A stretch of 64,000 nt of DNA from Adiantum capillus-veneris (GCA_014529385.2 CM043967.1:83458278-83522277), one strand, 5' to 3'. Positions 1 through 9,980 are shown, counted from the stretch's first letter. Notes: a model not told the origin generated them from the letters alone. Made by a program: numbers and translations.

Positions 1-194
1 TCTGATTGTTTCCTATCCCAATTATCATCTAAAAAGTACAAACAACTCTCAAACTTGCAAATGAACATTGTTGTGGTCGTTCGTTTTGCTCATCGAAGAA
101 GAAATCTACAAACACTTTAACAGGCATAAATAGAGTGATCCTAACAATCTTTGTAGCAATAGAAGACTTGAGGCACTCCTGTATATCTGAAAAC

Positions 195-528
195 AACCTA
201 TTCCTGAAGATTTCAGTAGTTTGGATGCTTGCAAAGACCAATCCTTGCTATCAAATGATGGAAGTGGCAAAGGAGTTACACGACCCCAGCCAAATGATAC
301 TCGGGGTTCCAAATATGACATATCATAAAAGAATATTCAATTATTTTCAAGCTTCTTGTGTAACCTATTCCTGAAGATTTCACTAGTTTGGATGCTTGCA
401 AAGACCAATCCTTGCTATCAAATGATGGAAGTGGCAAGGGAGTTACACAACCCCAGCCAAATGATACTCGGGGTTCCAAATATGACATATCATAAAAGAA
501 TATTCAATTATTTGCAAGCTTCTTGTGC
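195..528. repeat. Tandem duplication, 167-bp unit, two copies
   Basis: Two adjacent copies (195-361 and 362-528) start with the same AACCTATTCCTGAAG motif and differ at only a few positions. Short open frames on both strands are by-products of the duplication. No gene is seen in 1-2400 apart from this; the rest is AT-rich sequence without recognisable coding. Confidence 0.85.
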
Positions 529-2440
529 AGTCTTCCTTGGTACATTTGCTTGCCAATAAATGCATGGAAAGCATCAAAAATCCCAACTATGCTCTCAAGT
601 GGTCCCCAATCCGTCATGTTTTATGGATAAATATATGCACCATATCAAACATGATATCAATAATAAGCCTTCAAAAATAATCATGCACTAAATGAGATAT
701 ATGCTCAAAAAACCCTACAGTTGGATCGATGTCGTGAAAAACTAGGAGGAAATTTGTGCAACCTTAGGTCTGCATGTTGGGAAGCATGTCGTATGAGGAC
801 CTTTTTCACCTCCTTGTTTTGGACACACACTTTAAACTCTTTAACTTGTCCCTTGAAAGCCTCCACAAAGTCATTGCTTGCCTCCTCTTCCTCCTCCTCG
901 TCTACAATAGTACCCAAATTTCGTTAGTTATTCTAGATGGTATCCATGACTGATAATATATAGTATAACTATTAAAAATTCTAACATAGTCAATTAAAGT
1001 GCTAGGCCTTTGAGAGGTAGTCATGGTGTGCACTAGGACACACAGTAGAGTTAGTGCAAATATGAAAAAGGGAAGACAGTTTTGACATAAAGTAGAGTTA
1101 CTCAAGGTAACATTTGGGTGGGAACATACATACTGGAGCCTTCAATGCAAGTTCTAAAATTTGTCGGTACAAAGTTAGTACGGTTTATGGCATTTATGAT
1201 TTGAAAGTGTGACATTGCATGATTTGAATAACAAAATTATTAATTTTTTCCTTATTTTCTCAATGAGTCTCGCTCTAAAATACCAAATTTTTAAGGTAAC
1301 GTTAGCCTCTTCCTCATTGGTCGAGCGCCACTCTCTCTCTAGAGCTAAAAGGCCCAAAAGCGAGTCCAACTTTCTCCTAATGATGAGTGGAAGTTTTATC
1401 GGGAGCTGGTTTTGCACCCTTTTGGTCACCTCAATAAGCATACCATTGGGGTTTTTCTCAAGCTTTCTAGGGTTTACAAAGGTCATATGAAGCATTTGAA
1501 GCTAGTTGGAAGTGATGGTTTGTCAATCAAGGTTATGAACGCCAAGATATTGCGACAGGAAGCTGGCAATCGGCAAGAGCAATGTAGTTACAGATGGTTT
1601 TTCTCTAGTTTGGGGACTTTTGTTCATGGTTGTTAGATTGTTAGAATGTGGTGCAATTCTTTTGGTTTCAATTCAAAAGAGTAGTTTTTATTGGGGACTT
1701 ACAAGAGAATCATCTGACACTGGGGCTGAAAGTTTTGGTAGTTCAAAGTGGCCCAAAAAAAAGATTTTTTTTGAAGAAGTTTTTAAAATTTGGTAACCCC
1801 AAGGGGTGCAAGGCTTAAGAGACTTCCAGGAGACAGAGAAATAACTCATCTGCGTGGTCAAAAAGGAACACTTGGGATATATATAATAGAGCACCCTCCT
1901 TTCATAAGTTATCCAAAGGGGACCTGCCCAGTGGGCACGGTGTGTTTGGTGCACGTGGGCATTGGGCAACAGCCTTGCCAGATGCTGCAATGTTGATTAT
2001 CATTGGTGGTTATTGATGCAGCACACTTGAATGCTATTGAAGCAGTGCGTATGGTGGAGAAGTACTTTCCAACAAACATTCTTACCATCCAAATGCATGT
2101 ACTTGTGCATGTGGTCAATGAAGTTGCAGTTGCTGGGGTAGTCCATAGCACGTGGATCTTCTTCTTAGAAAGATCATGAAGACTTTAAAGGGGTTCGTTC
2201 GTCAAAGGGCTCACCCTAAGGGTATCATGGCCGAAGTATGGCTTTTACAAGAGTCTATTGTCCTCATCAGTGAATTTTTGGGCTCAATTGATCCAGAGAT
2301 GCCCCGAATGTGGACTAAGGAGGTCAACATCAAGGTGACAGGGGACGAGCCGCAAGGACAAGGCATCATTAGTAAGATGGACATCACAATGCAAGAAAAG
2401 GTTATGAGATTTTGTCTTCTCAACTCAGACATCATGCAAA

Positions 2441-2504
2441 AGCTATCAGCACACCAAAATTTCACAAGCTACAAATATCACAAGCTATCAGCACACCAAA
2501 ATTT
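2441..2504. repeat. Short direct duplication
   Basis: A block beginning AGCTATCAGCACACCAAAAT occurs at 2441-2462 and again at 2483-2504, separated by about 20 bases. It lies just before the palindrome-bearing repeat region. Confidence 0.7.
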
Positions 2505-2522
2505 AGATCCAGAAATAGTGGA

Positions 2523-3492
2523 ACATGGATTGCGGTCCATGTACCCCTAAGGAATTTTTTGACAGAAACGTTTCCAGTCTCTAGCAGAGACCATTGTGAA
2601 CAAAAGTCCCTAGAGGATTTTTCTCAAAAAAATCCAAAAAGTCGCCGAAAAGTGCAATAAACAGTTCAAGGTGAAAACCCTAAACAGACCTGTGAATTGA
2701 CTTTTTCTTGACTTGAAGTGATCCAAATCACATAAAAACTATATAGCTAGCATCATGAGACTAAGGGCAAGCTGTGTGACAAGTTTCATTACCATCTGAC
2801 ACATAGGTACATGGATCGCGATCCATGTTCCTCTGTCACAGATTGATACCAAACTTACACCATAGCTAGAGGACATCACAAGGAGTCTAGTGGTCTTTTC
2901 AAAACTAGATTTGGATATCAAAAACCAAGTCAAAAGCTAAAACTGCCAAGTACTTTGACAAAGTGCTACCTAACTTTCAATCCAGAGGTCAATTTTCAAA
3001 AAATTTGATACCATAGGAACTACTAATCATGTTGATTTTGAGGGTACCAAGAGAAGTCAATTTGGGCTCCAAACATGGATCGTGATCCATGTACCCATAG
3101 TGACAACTTGACCTAAAAGTTTCCAGAGCAATAGTGCATACACAAGGAAACATATCCCAAAGCTTAGTTGTGAGAAAATTTGAGCAAATTTGAGTCAAAA
3201 GGGAGCAAAATAGGTGAAAAACTAAAAACCGCACTACAAACTTAGTGTTGGTCATTTGACTTATCAAAACAAGTCCAAATTTAAAAAGATTTGAGATTGA
3301 CTTTGTGGACATAGAGTACAACAAGCTGTCAAGAGATCAAATCCAAATGTGGTTGAACATGGATCCCGATCCATGTATCTCAAACTCAAAATTTAATGAA
3401 AATCGGTACAAAGCCTGCATATGACCTTGTCTACAAAGAGTTCAAATTTGGAGAAAAACATTTGACAGAGGAACATGGATCGTGATCAATGT
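2523..3492. repeat. Dispersed 20-bp palindrome family
   Basis: Five copies of a palindromic 20-mer occur at 2523, 2809, 3073, 3357 and 3473. The copy at 2809-2828 is the perfect palindrome ACATGGATCGCGATCCATGT; the others carry one or two changes, mostly in the central bases. Spacings are 286, 264, 284 and 116 bp, which suggests a decayed tandem repeat of roughly 0.28 kb. The sequence between palindromes is poorly conserved by eye. No coding is supported. Confidence 0.75.
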
Positions 3493-3648
3493 ACCTCAGC
3501 ATAGTGGGGGGCATCTAACTTGATGATCTTGTAGATATACTTAAGAACATCCCAAATCGCAAGGTTGAGCTAAAAATACCTTTTGGAGACCAAGATACAA
3601 GCCTAAGTTCTTGTGTTCTGGTCATGAGACTGTTTTGAGTGATGTTTC

Positions 3649-3835
3649 TGTTGGGATCGGAGAGCACACACACACAGAGCCAACACGAAGAAGGAGATAG
3701 ACACAGTGTGTGGCGGGGCGGTACTCACACTACAATGTGTAGTTATGAGTATAGTTATTATGAAGGAGTAAAAGAATGGCTGTACATGGGTGGCTGAGCA
3801 ACGGGCAGTCGGGCACACAGGCTTTTAACCCAACA
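3649..3835 (-). mobile_element. Copia-type LTR (3' LTR remnant), 187 bp
   Basis: The segment begins TGTTGGG and ends CCCAACA, a 7-bp terminal inverted repeat of LTR type. It is followed (3836 onward) by the complement of a polypurine tract reading CTTTAAGTGGGAGATT on the minus strand, and then by an RNase H tail. This is the layout of a copia 3' LTR on the minus strand. A (CA)n run sits near its start. No matching 5' LTR was found in the window. Confidence 0.75.
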
Positions 3836-3890
3836 ATCTCCCACTTAAAGGCAGTGTGCCTTTAAAGTGGCCAAAGTACAGGAAAAGAAG

Positions 3891-4070
3891 TCAAGCCATA
3901 CCCATCAGCGATCTACAGTGTGCAAACCGTTGTGAGGCTAACGACTTCGTGAGTAGGTCAGCAGGGTTATCGTCAGTGTGTACCTTGACAAGCTCTATGT
4001 GCTTGTCCTCTAGCACCTCTCGTATGAAGTGATACCTCACCTCAATGTACTTTGTCTTCGCATGGAAGCA
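3891..4070 (-). pseudogene. Copia RNase H C-terminal fragment
   Basis: The minus-strand translation is the end of a Ty1/copia RNase H. It contains KTKYIEVRYHFIRE followed by VHTDDNPADLLTKSL, and ends LMGMA at a TGA (3891-3893). These are the well-known HI-x-RYHF and NPAD-x-xTK motifs of copia pol. The fragment is cut at 4070, and everything upstream (protease, integrase, reverse transcriptase) is missing. The polypurine tract and LTR at 3649-3835 follow directly, so this is the 3' end of a truncated element. Confidence 0.85.
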
Positions 4071-4680
4071 TTAGGAAAAATATGGACTCTCCTTGGGCCT
4101 TTTTGATTAGTGAAGGCTTAAGGGAGAACCAATGAGAAGGCTCTTGGGATATCACCTAGAGGGGGAGGAATGGTAGGGGTGCAGCCTAATTGTCTCCCTC
4201 TTCAATGCTTGGTTCTTAGAGAGAGGTGGGAGGTAGGCTGGGGGGGAGGGGGGTAAATAGGAGGAGAGAGGTGTCATAAAAGAGGGAGGGACCCCCCAAA
4301 AAAAAACGCGCATGCTTAAAAACCCAAAAAATTGAAAATTTTTTAAAAGTTCCAAAGTTGACCCATTTGCCTCCAAAAATGCCCCAAAACATAAACTAAC
4401 TTAAAAAAGTCAATTTTTCTCCCCAAAATCCACTTTTCTCTCTCGCCCTCTTCTCCCTCCTCCCATTCTCTCTCTACAGTCAAGGCAGCCATAGCCAAAA
4501 GCTTTCCACCACTCTCTTCTTCTCTCTCCATAGCTCCCCCTTCTCTCACACCTCCATCAACCCTCTACAGTCCCACACTCCATAGCCCACAGCTCCACTA
4601 TCCTCTCTACCTCTCTACCTCTCACTCCTCTCTTTCTCTATCTCCACTATCAAAGCCACCATAGGTAGCTCACCTCAAGC
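4071..4680. other. Non-coding, purine/pyrimidine-rich leader region
   Basis: No gene is seen. From about 4430 to 4670 the plus strand is strongly CT-rich (repeated CTCTCTCC and CCTC blocks), immediately before the ATG at 4681. CT-rich tracts like this are common in plant 5' leaders and core promoters, so the region may hold the promoter and leader of the gene at 4681. No clear TATA box was found. Confidence 0.35.
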
Positions 4681-5162
4681 ATGTCCACGCATAGACGGCC
4701 CAAACTAGAGATAGAGGAGATTGTGTTGCACAACACAAAAGACTCAGAGGGGGTATGGATCCCACAAGTGTTCAAGAAGGGTGCATGGATCTACATGCAA
4801 TCGTCACGTGCTGGACCTCATCGCGTACGGTGTCGAGGTGTATTGGAACGTCATTGGAAGGTCCGGCTATTGACATTCAAAGAAACAAAGTCCGGAATGG
4901 TGGCCATCGTGCAACACGTCTACATTGCAGCTGAGCTCCACTTCAAGAGAGCTTCTACTCAATTTGCACCTCATTGTAAGTTTTCATGGTTTAGCTATCC
5001 CATGCATATGTCATGTTTACGTTTATGTGATCATTATGTTTAACTAAGGACATTTGTAAAGATGTTTTTCCATCCAGCTTAGTTGAGGAGCAGCCGCTTG
5101 AGTGCCTCTCAGGCACGTTCATGGTTGTGCATGCTCACACCGGGAGAGCTTATGTTTCCTAA
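4681..5162 (+). CDS. Unrecognised two-exon gene (possible BAH-like fold)
   Basis: Exon 1 starts at the ATG at 4681 and ends at 4975 before a strong donor (GTAAGT). An acceptor ending at 5082 keeps the frame, and the joined reading ends at TAA 5160-5162, giving roughly 124 residues. The product starts MSTHRRPKLEIEEIVL and is mixed in composition. The order of a tryptophan/aromatic strand (GAWIYMQ), QHVYIAAELHF and SGTFMVVHAHTGRAY is loosely like a BAH module, but this is a guess from pattern. In-frame sequence continues open for about 38 codons after the stop, so the gene may be truncated or continue into the next unit at 5200. I do not recognise the family. It is the first of two or three plus-strand genes facing the minus-strand H3-type and transposase-like genes. 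Confidence 0.45.
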
Positions 5163-5199
5163 TGTTTCATCGAAAAAACTTACCGAGTAGCAAATATTC

Positions 5200-6006
5200 A
5201 TGTACTCCCACAAGTACGTGGTGCCGAAGTCAAGCCAAAGCTATGGTAGGTTAGAAGCCATGGAGACACCCTCATTGCAGAGTGCAGAATGGCCAACTCC
5301 AGACCATTGGGCTTTGCTTTCTTTCAAGCGCAAGGTGCTGCAAGATTTCCAAGGGTCCCTAAAGTTTGGTAAGGCAACCAGATCGGTGGGTCTCAGTTGG
5401 CATTGTCCCATTCATTTGTTTGTGCATGCATTCCGCTCTCTACCGATTGTAGAAACACCAACAATGTTTGTTTGCAAAGAAGTTGACATAGATGCAATGG
5501 ACACCATTCTAGGTGTCAATTTGGGCTATGTTGACGGTTTGCATGATGGTGACCGTTATAAGTGCAATGTGTCCCCCACACAGCTTTGCCTTCGGTATTT
5601 GAAAGCAAGGCGCACCTTGTATGCACGGTTTAGCTATGAGAGGTGGATGCACAAATGTGGCAAATGGATACCCTTGCAGCTGACAGCCGAAGAGATTCAA
5701 TCCTTTGAAATTCGTGTCCGCATGCCCAATAACGAGGTGGAGGTGGTTGCAGTGAATCCGCATTGCACTCTTGCCAATCTTCGGGAACACTTTGTCATAA
5801 TGGGATTCGAGGATGTCGGTAATGCAAGTTTCAAACTAGAACAACGCAAGGTATGCTTTGTGCTTCCTTAGCTACCTTTTCTTATTTTCTGCAGGTTTTT
5901 GTATTTTGATTGTCCATTTTTGGTTGTATAGATTGGAAGGCGGATGGAGGCCACTATGCTTGTTTACAAAGATTGGGCTACAGACGAAATCATCTTGTCT
6001 AAGTGA
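5200..6006 (+). CDS. Unrecognised two-exon gene with ubiquitin-like-looking C-terminus
   Basis: Exon 1 runs 5200-5850 and exon 2 5932-6006; the intron 5851-5931 has GTATGC and TTGTATAG borders and keeps the frame to TGA 6004-6006. A second ATG at 5260 has a better context (GCCATGG) and could be the true start, giving about 221 rather than 241 residues. An alternative acceptor at 5893 would stop after five codons. The last 80 residues (EVEVVAVNPHCTLANLREHF ... MLVYKDWATDEIIL) alternate strand-like and helix-like stretches as in ubiquitin-like folds. This is suggestive only. The middle part (KEVDIDAMDTILGVNL) matches nothing I know. It may be the main body of the gene begun at 4681, broken by a stop at 5160. 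Confidence 0.5.
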
Positions 6007-6163
6007 ATTGGCTTGTAACTTTAATCGTTTATATATTGGATATTTTATTAAATATTTTGAAAAGTTTTAAGGTGTTGTACTTGATTTTGTACTTGAGTTT
6101 TAAGGTGGTGTAAATTTATTTTTTAAATCCATATTTTTTATTTTTTTCGAGATAGAATATGTC

Positions 6164-6170
6164 TATATAA
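6164..6170 (+). promoter_or_regulatory. TATA box of the gene starting at 6252
   Basis: The sequence TATATAA followed by GGAGGACC lies 88 bp before the ATG at 6252. A start of transcription about 30 bp downstream would leave a leader of some 55 bases. Spacing and sequence fit a plant TATA promoter; the call is by motif only. Confidence 0.5.
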
Positions 6171-6251
6171 GGAGGACCACCTCCTCATTTCACCATTTTC
6201 ATCCCAGCATTGCAGAGAGACCTAGCATACCCAATCACGCAAAGAGAAGAC

Positions 6252-7812
6252 ATGGCTGCTACTAGTGCTTTAGATGCATTCCTTACTGAGGTTCGGCATG
6301 CAAATCGCCCTGAGCTTCAAGCATTTTTCACAACCCAACCCGATTTGGAAACCACCTTGACCCTCCACTCTCAATCTCTTGAGCACATTACTTCATACAT
6401 TTCCACGTGCATGGGGAGATTCATTGTTGAGTTACCAAACCGACCAGGGCAATGGGTCCCTGGAGGCATTCTCCACCACATCTACCAAGGGGACAGGCCA
6501 TTTCATCAGCGGCTTGCACGCTTTGCCACCATAGCACAACCCGCCGGACAATATGTGCGGCTTGAAGCTGATGATGTGCGAGCAATGCGTAAGGGAAGTA
6601 TCGGAAACACTTTTTTCTCTGTTCAGGCCATAATGATCTTCCTCCTTCACGAGTGCCCAGCAGGCCCTGACGTAGTGCTACCTCACTTGCAAATCGGCGG
6701 GGTATTGGCTGATGTGAAGGACCCCAAGCCCGCGGCCATTGACTCATCCGCAGAGGAGAGGACGCTTGCCTTGACCTACCCTGTAGGGATTCAAGGCCTC
6801 TTGGAGGCCTCTCCATCAGTCGGTTCATCCTCGGGACCGCCAGAAGGAACCACCACTCAGGATGCCATCCCTGAGGTAGAGATTACCCGCTTCTCCTCTA
6901 TTGTGGTGGGTGGGGAGGAGTTTGTGTTTATGCACGATCTGGAGAAATCCTTTGAGCTTCGCATGGATGAGTGTTTCGCCATCCTCGATGCCCATGGAAG
7001 TTTGAGATTGATACCACCACCTCCCATGATGATGATCTCCTACTGCCCATGGGGAATACTTTGGCGGACACAGTGGTGATCGCACAAGACGAGGTGGCAG
7101 CGGCCGAGCAGGCCAAGGTCTCTGAGGAGGAGTTTTTGGCCGTGCAAGCCATGTGTTTGGCTAAACGCGCAAGAGTGGATTCACCACCACCTGCTGCAAC
7201 ACCTGTTTTGCTTGATCCAAAGGGGAAGTCAAGCGTGGATCTTTACTTGCACCCGGATGCCGATGAGGAGGATCGTAGACAAGGGGTATAGATGCTCACT
7301 TACATTTGATTGTTACAAATGATTTTGTTAATGTTATATCATAATTCTGTGCCATATCTCAGAAAAACTATGTTCTGCAGGATGTTCTGGAGGTTGATGC
7401 CTGGGCGCAATGGTCAGGGGGGAGGAGGACGCCGTTCGGACCTCAAGCAGCACTTGCTCACTACCTCAGTACACTTCCCACTCGTGTCGTGGTGTTTGTC
7501 CATGCCGACTACTCTCCCAATGGTCGCTACAACATTTTTGCTCTCCGTTCACTCTCCAAGGCGTTGTGTTTAACAACACTTGCCCAAACGGCCAACCTTG
7601 TAGTGCTTGTAAAGAAAGATTTTGCAATATCCACTTTCGGTGTAAACTTTCGCGGGCGCCTTATTGCCCATGTCGGCATGAACCAAGCTGTAGGGGTTAA
7701 TGACACCCAAGAAATCACAACCACTTTACTTAACAGGGAGCCACCCCAAAAGTCCAAGCGCCAGAAAATTGTAATTAGAAAGATCCTAAAGAAAAATCCG
7801 GATATCATGTAA
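6252..7812 (+). CDS. Unrecognised two-exon gene, one apparent frameshift
   Basis: The likely start is ATG 6252 (context GACATGGCT). Exon 1 ends at 7285 and exon 2 starts at 7381; the intron 7286-7380 has GTATAG and TTCTGCAG borders and joins in phase 0, and the reading ends at TAA 7810-7812. A one-base shift near 7000, at a run of T, is needed to pass from the first frame (ending ...ECFAILDAHGS) into the second (FEIDTTTSHDDDLLLP); without it the protein stops at 7077-7079. The product would be about 488 residues. It has a helical N-terminal part (SALDAFLTEVRHANRPELQA), an acidic and alanine-rich middle with coiled-coil character near 7090-7160, and a compact C-terminal domain encoded by exon 2 (VVVFVHADYSPNGRYNIFAL) ending in a lysine/arginine-rich tail. 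No known family is recognised. It converges on the H3-type gene at 9073. Confidence 0.5.
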
Positions 7813-8048
7813 AGCATTGATTTCTTTAATGAAACTACTTTTTGCTGTCTATGACTCTCTTTCTTGCAAGGTTTTGAATTTCTTATATGTTGGGCTTCCA
7901 TTGTGTATGAGAAACACCATAATTTTTGCTATGACTACTAAAGGGTTTGGCAGGCATTAAAATTTAAAAAATGTATACTTTGTTATATCTAGGCTTACAA
8001 AGTTATGTATGTGCCTAGTAAAGGGCTTGGAAGTCCCAAAACAATGTT

Positions 8049-8114
8049 GCCACAAGGGCGCACATTAGGGCTTTCCATCAGCAGATGAAGTGTGCAAATG
8101 CGCGCCCTTGTGGC
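8049..8114. repeat. Imperfect hairpin, copy 1 of a pair
   Basis: The arms GCCACAAGGGCGC (8049-8061) and GCGCCCTTGTGGC (8102-8114) are perfect inverted repeats of 13 bp. The pairing extends inward with one mismatch to 17 bp. The loop is about 40 bases. The same arm sequence recurs in the perfect hairpin at 8621-8692. It sits in the gap between the converging genes. Confidence 0.8.
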
Positions 8115-8134
8115 AGTTGAAATTGGACACATCT

Positions 8135-8475
8135 AAGAGCATACCCAAGTACAAAACAGAGTGACAAGGCATTAATACCCAGCTGCAAAAGAGAAACACA
8201 TGGATACCCAGGTAACCTTAAGCCCATCTTGCCCCAGATACCTAAAGATGTATTAACAAACCACAAAACTGTGGCAATATCTAAACCCTTCTTGGAGAGA
8301 ATATTTAATAGGAGCATATCCAGTTACAAAACAGAGTGAGAAGACAATAATACCCAGCTGCAAAACAGGAAGACATGGATACCCAGGTAACCTTAAGCCC
8401 ATCTTGCCCGAGATACCTAAAGTTGTATTAACAAACCACAAGAGTAAACTTTGTGGCAATATCTAAGCCCTTTCT
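8135..8475. repeat. Tandem duplication, about 175-bp unit
   Basis: Two diverged copies (about 8135-8290 and 8308-8475) share GAGCATA...CCAGTTACAAAACAGAGTGA-like, TGGATACCCAGGTAACCTTA and AACAAACCACA blocks in the same order. They lie between the two hairpins. No coding is supported; short open frames on the minus strand reflect the duplication. Confidence 0.75.
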
Positions 8476-8620
8476 GGAGTTTAGGACTGACATGGACTAA
8501 GGGGGGATGAATTCCAGCAGCATCTATGCTAATTGAAGCATTGAAGCAAACAAAACATACTTATTGCTTGTCAAAATTGTTTGGAAACCACTGGAGAGTG
8601 TCAGCAAAGCACTAGGAGAG

Positions 8621-8692
8621 GCTGCCACAAGGGCGCGCATTATGTCCATCCATAGGCCTCTGGAAGCCCCAAATGCGCGCCCTTGTGGCAGC
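8621..8692. repeat. Perfect 21-bp-arm hairpin, copy 2 of a pair
   Basis: Bases 8621-8641 and 8672-8692 are exact reverse complements over 21 bp (the arm begins GCTGCCACAAGGGCGCGCAT), with a 30-base loop. The arm sequence is GC-rich compared with its surroundings and matches the arms of the hairpin at 8049-8114. It could be a binding site pair for a transposase, a tiny non-autonomous element, or a small-RNA precursor; the sequence does not decide between these. Confidence 0.85.
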
Positions 8693-8913
8693 CAACTTGG
8701 GGGCATTCCAAGCCATTTTGAACACTTTGTAGATGTTTTTGCCATGCAATAGTGAGTCACATAGCATGGATACATCAGGAAGTGCATGCCCCACTTAGCC
8801 AAGGTGCTAAACGTAGGCAATTTTTCACAATAACAAGCTAATGGCTACATACATACAGTAGAAGGTAGACAAACTTGAACCAGTGCTGCATTGCATGGTA
8901 CAGAATTAAAACA

Positions 8914-9027
8914 ATACAATGCGCATTGGGGTATACAATAAAAGACGCTTATATTCAAATTCTTCCCAATACAATGCACAGAGTGGGATATAGAATCAAA
9001 AGACGCTTGTATTCAAATTCTTCCCAA
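8914..9027. repeat. Tandem duplication, about 56-bp unit
   Basis: Two copies (8914-8968 and 8969-9027) share ATACAATGC at the start and AAATTCTTCCCAAT at the end. It lies just past the stop codon of the H3-type gene, in its probable 3' flank. Confidence 0.75.
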
Positions 9028-9072
9028 TCTTGGAGTTCCGTAAATACAAAAAGGTTGATGCCTAATTACAAG

Positions 9073-9936
9073 CTACTCCTCATGGCGCAAACGGTGAGCA
9101 AGCTGCATATCCTTGGGCATAATGGTTTCATGCTTTGCATGGATGGCACAGAGGTTAGAATCCTCGAATATGCCAGTTAAATATTGCTCTGCTGCCTCTT
9201 GGACTGCCTCTATGGCCACGGCGCCCATCCGAAACTGAGTGTTGTACAATTGCAAAACCTCCCTGCATAGCCTTGCAAAAGGGGCCCTCCGAATCAAGAG
9301 CTCGGTGCTCTTTTGATAGTGTCGAATCTCCGCAAAAGCACGGCTGCGCTTTCGTACCTTCTGAGGTCGACGTGGAGGTGCATTTTTGGCACGAGTCGGG
9401 GCTGCTTGCTTCCTCTTCTTGTAGACAATGCTCTTTCTCTTTTTTTTCTGCACAGGCACTTCCAACACCTCATAATCAGATTCCACCCACTCTCCATCTG
9501 ATTCGTGCTCTTCACTATCGACTGGATGTGATGGTGTAGGTCCACTCCCTTTAGGAAGTGTCTTACCCCCAATAGACATGTGAGCCTGATAAGTTTGTAT
9601 TTGGACGCCAACCCATGGGGCATCTTCATCCGTTTGTGTCTCTTCGGAGCCTTCTGACGGCTGCTTTTGATTGTTTGTTTCTTTGCCCTGGTCGCTCTCA
9701 TCCTCCCTGTTGCCATCAGAATCGTTGGAGTCCGATGAATAGACAACAAGACGATGCTTCCGTCTCTCTTTTGCTGCTGTAGAGGACTGGCCATACTGAT
9801 TTGAAGCTCCAGCTTCTTCTGTGTGGACTTCACCTTGAGCTTGTGAAGTTCCAGCTTCTGTTGCTGTACCTTTGAGTCGTTGGCCATCCGGCCCCTCTGG
9901 ATATGCAATCCTAGCCGTTTGTTTTGTTCGTGCCAT
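9073..9936 (-). CDS. Histone H3-type protein with very long inserted tail
   Basis: This is an intact, intronless frame of 287 codons from ATG 9936 (context ACCATGG). After Met the protein begins ARTKQTAR, identical to residues 1-8 of histone H3, but residue 9 is Ile instead of Lys. About 150 residues follow: Ser/Asp/Glu-rich ([18 protein letters not shown]), then strongly basic ([17 protein letters not shown]), which could serve as a nuclear signal. Residues about 197-287 are a diverged H3 histone fold: [59 protein letters not shown]. The loop between the first two main helices has the canonical H3 length, unlike most CENP-A/CenH3 proteins, so I call it an H3 variant rather than a centromeric H3. 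A normal H3 is about 135 residues, so this one is twice as long, with the extra sequence between tail residue 8 and the region matching KQLATKAARKS. A TATTTAAA motif lies on this strand at 9981-9988. Its neighbour upstream is a transposase-like gene on the same strand. Confidence 0.9.
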   Translation of the reverse strand: MARTKQTARIAYPEGPDGQRLKGTATEAGTSQAQGEVHTEEAGASNQYGQSSTAAKERRKHRLVVYSSDSNDSDGNREDESDQGKETNNQKQPSEGSEETQTDEDAPWVGVQIQTYQAHMSIGGKTLPKGSGPTPSHPVDSEEHESDGEWVESDYEVLEVPVQKKKRKSIVYKKRKQAAPTRAKNAPPRRPQKVRKRSRAFAEIRHYQKSTELLIRRAPFARLCREVLQLYNTQFRMGAVAIEAVQEAAEQYLTGIFEDSNLCAIHAKHETIMPKDMQLAHRLRHEE

Positions 9937-9980
9937 GGTTGCACCTAGTAGGGAAGATGACAAAATGAGACCCTTCAACC

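Noticed and set aside
2152-2550. 132-codon plus-strand frame
   Set aside because: No recognisable family, runs into the palindrome repeats, and ends inside one of them; not supported as a gene, though it might be a decayed fragment.
9073-9936. Centromeric H3 (CenH3) as the identity of the H3-type gene
   Set aside because: The first loop of the histone fold has the canonical H3 length and the C-terminal [10 protein letters not shown] region is H3-like; CenH3 proteins usually have a longer loop.
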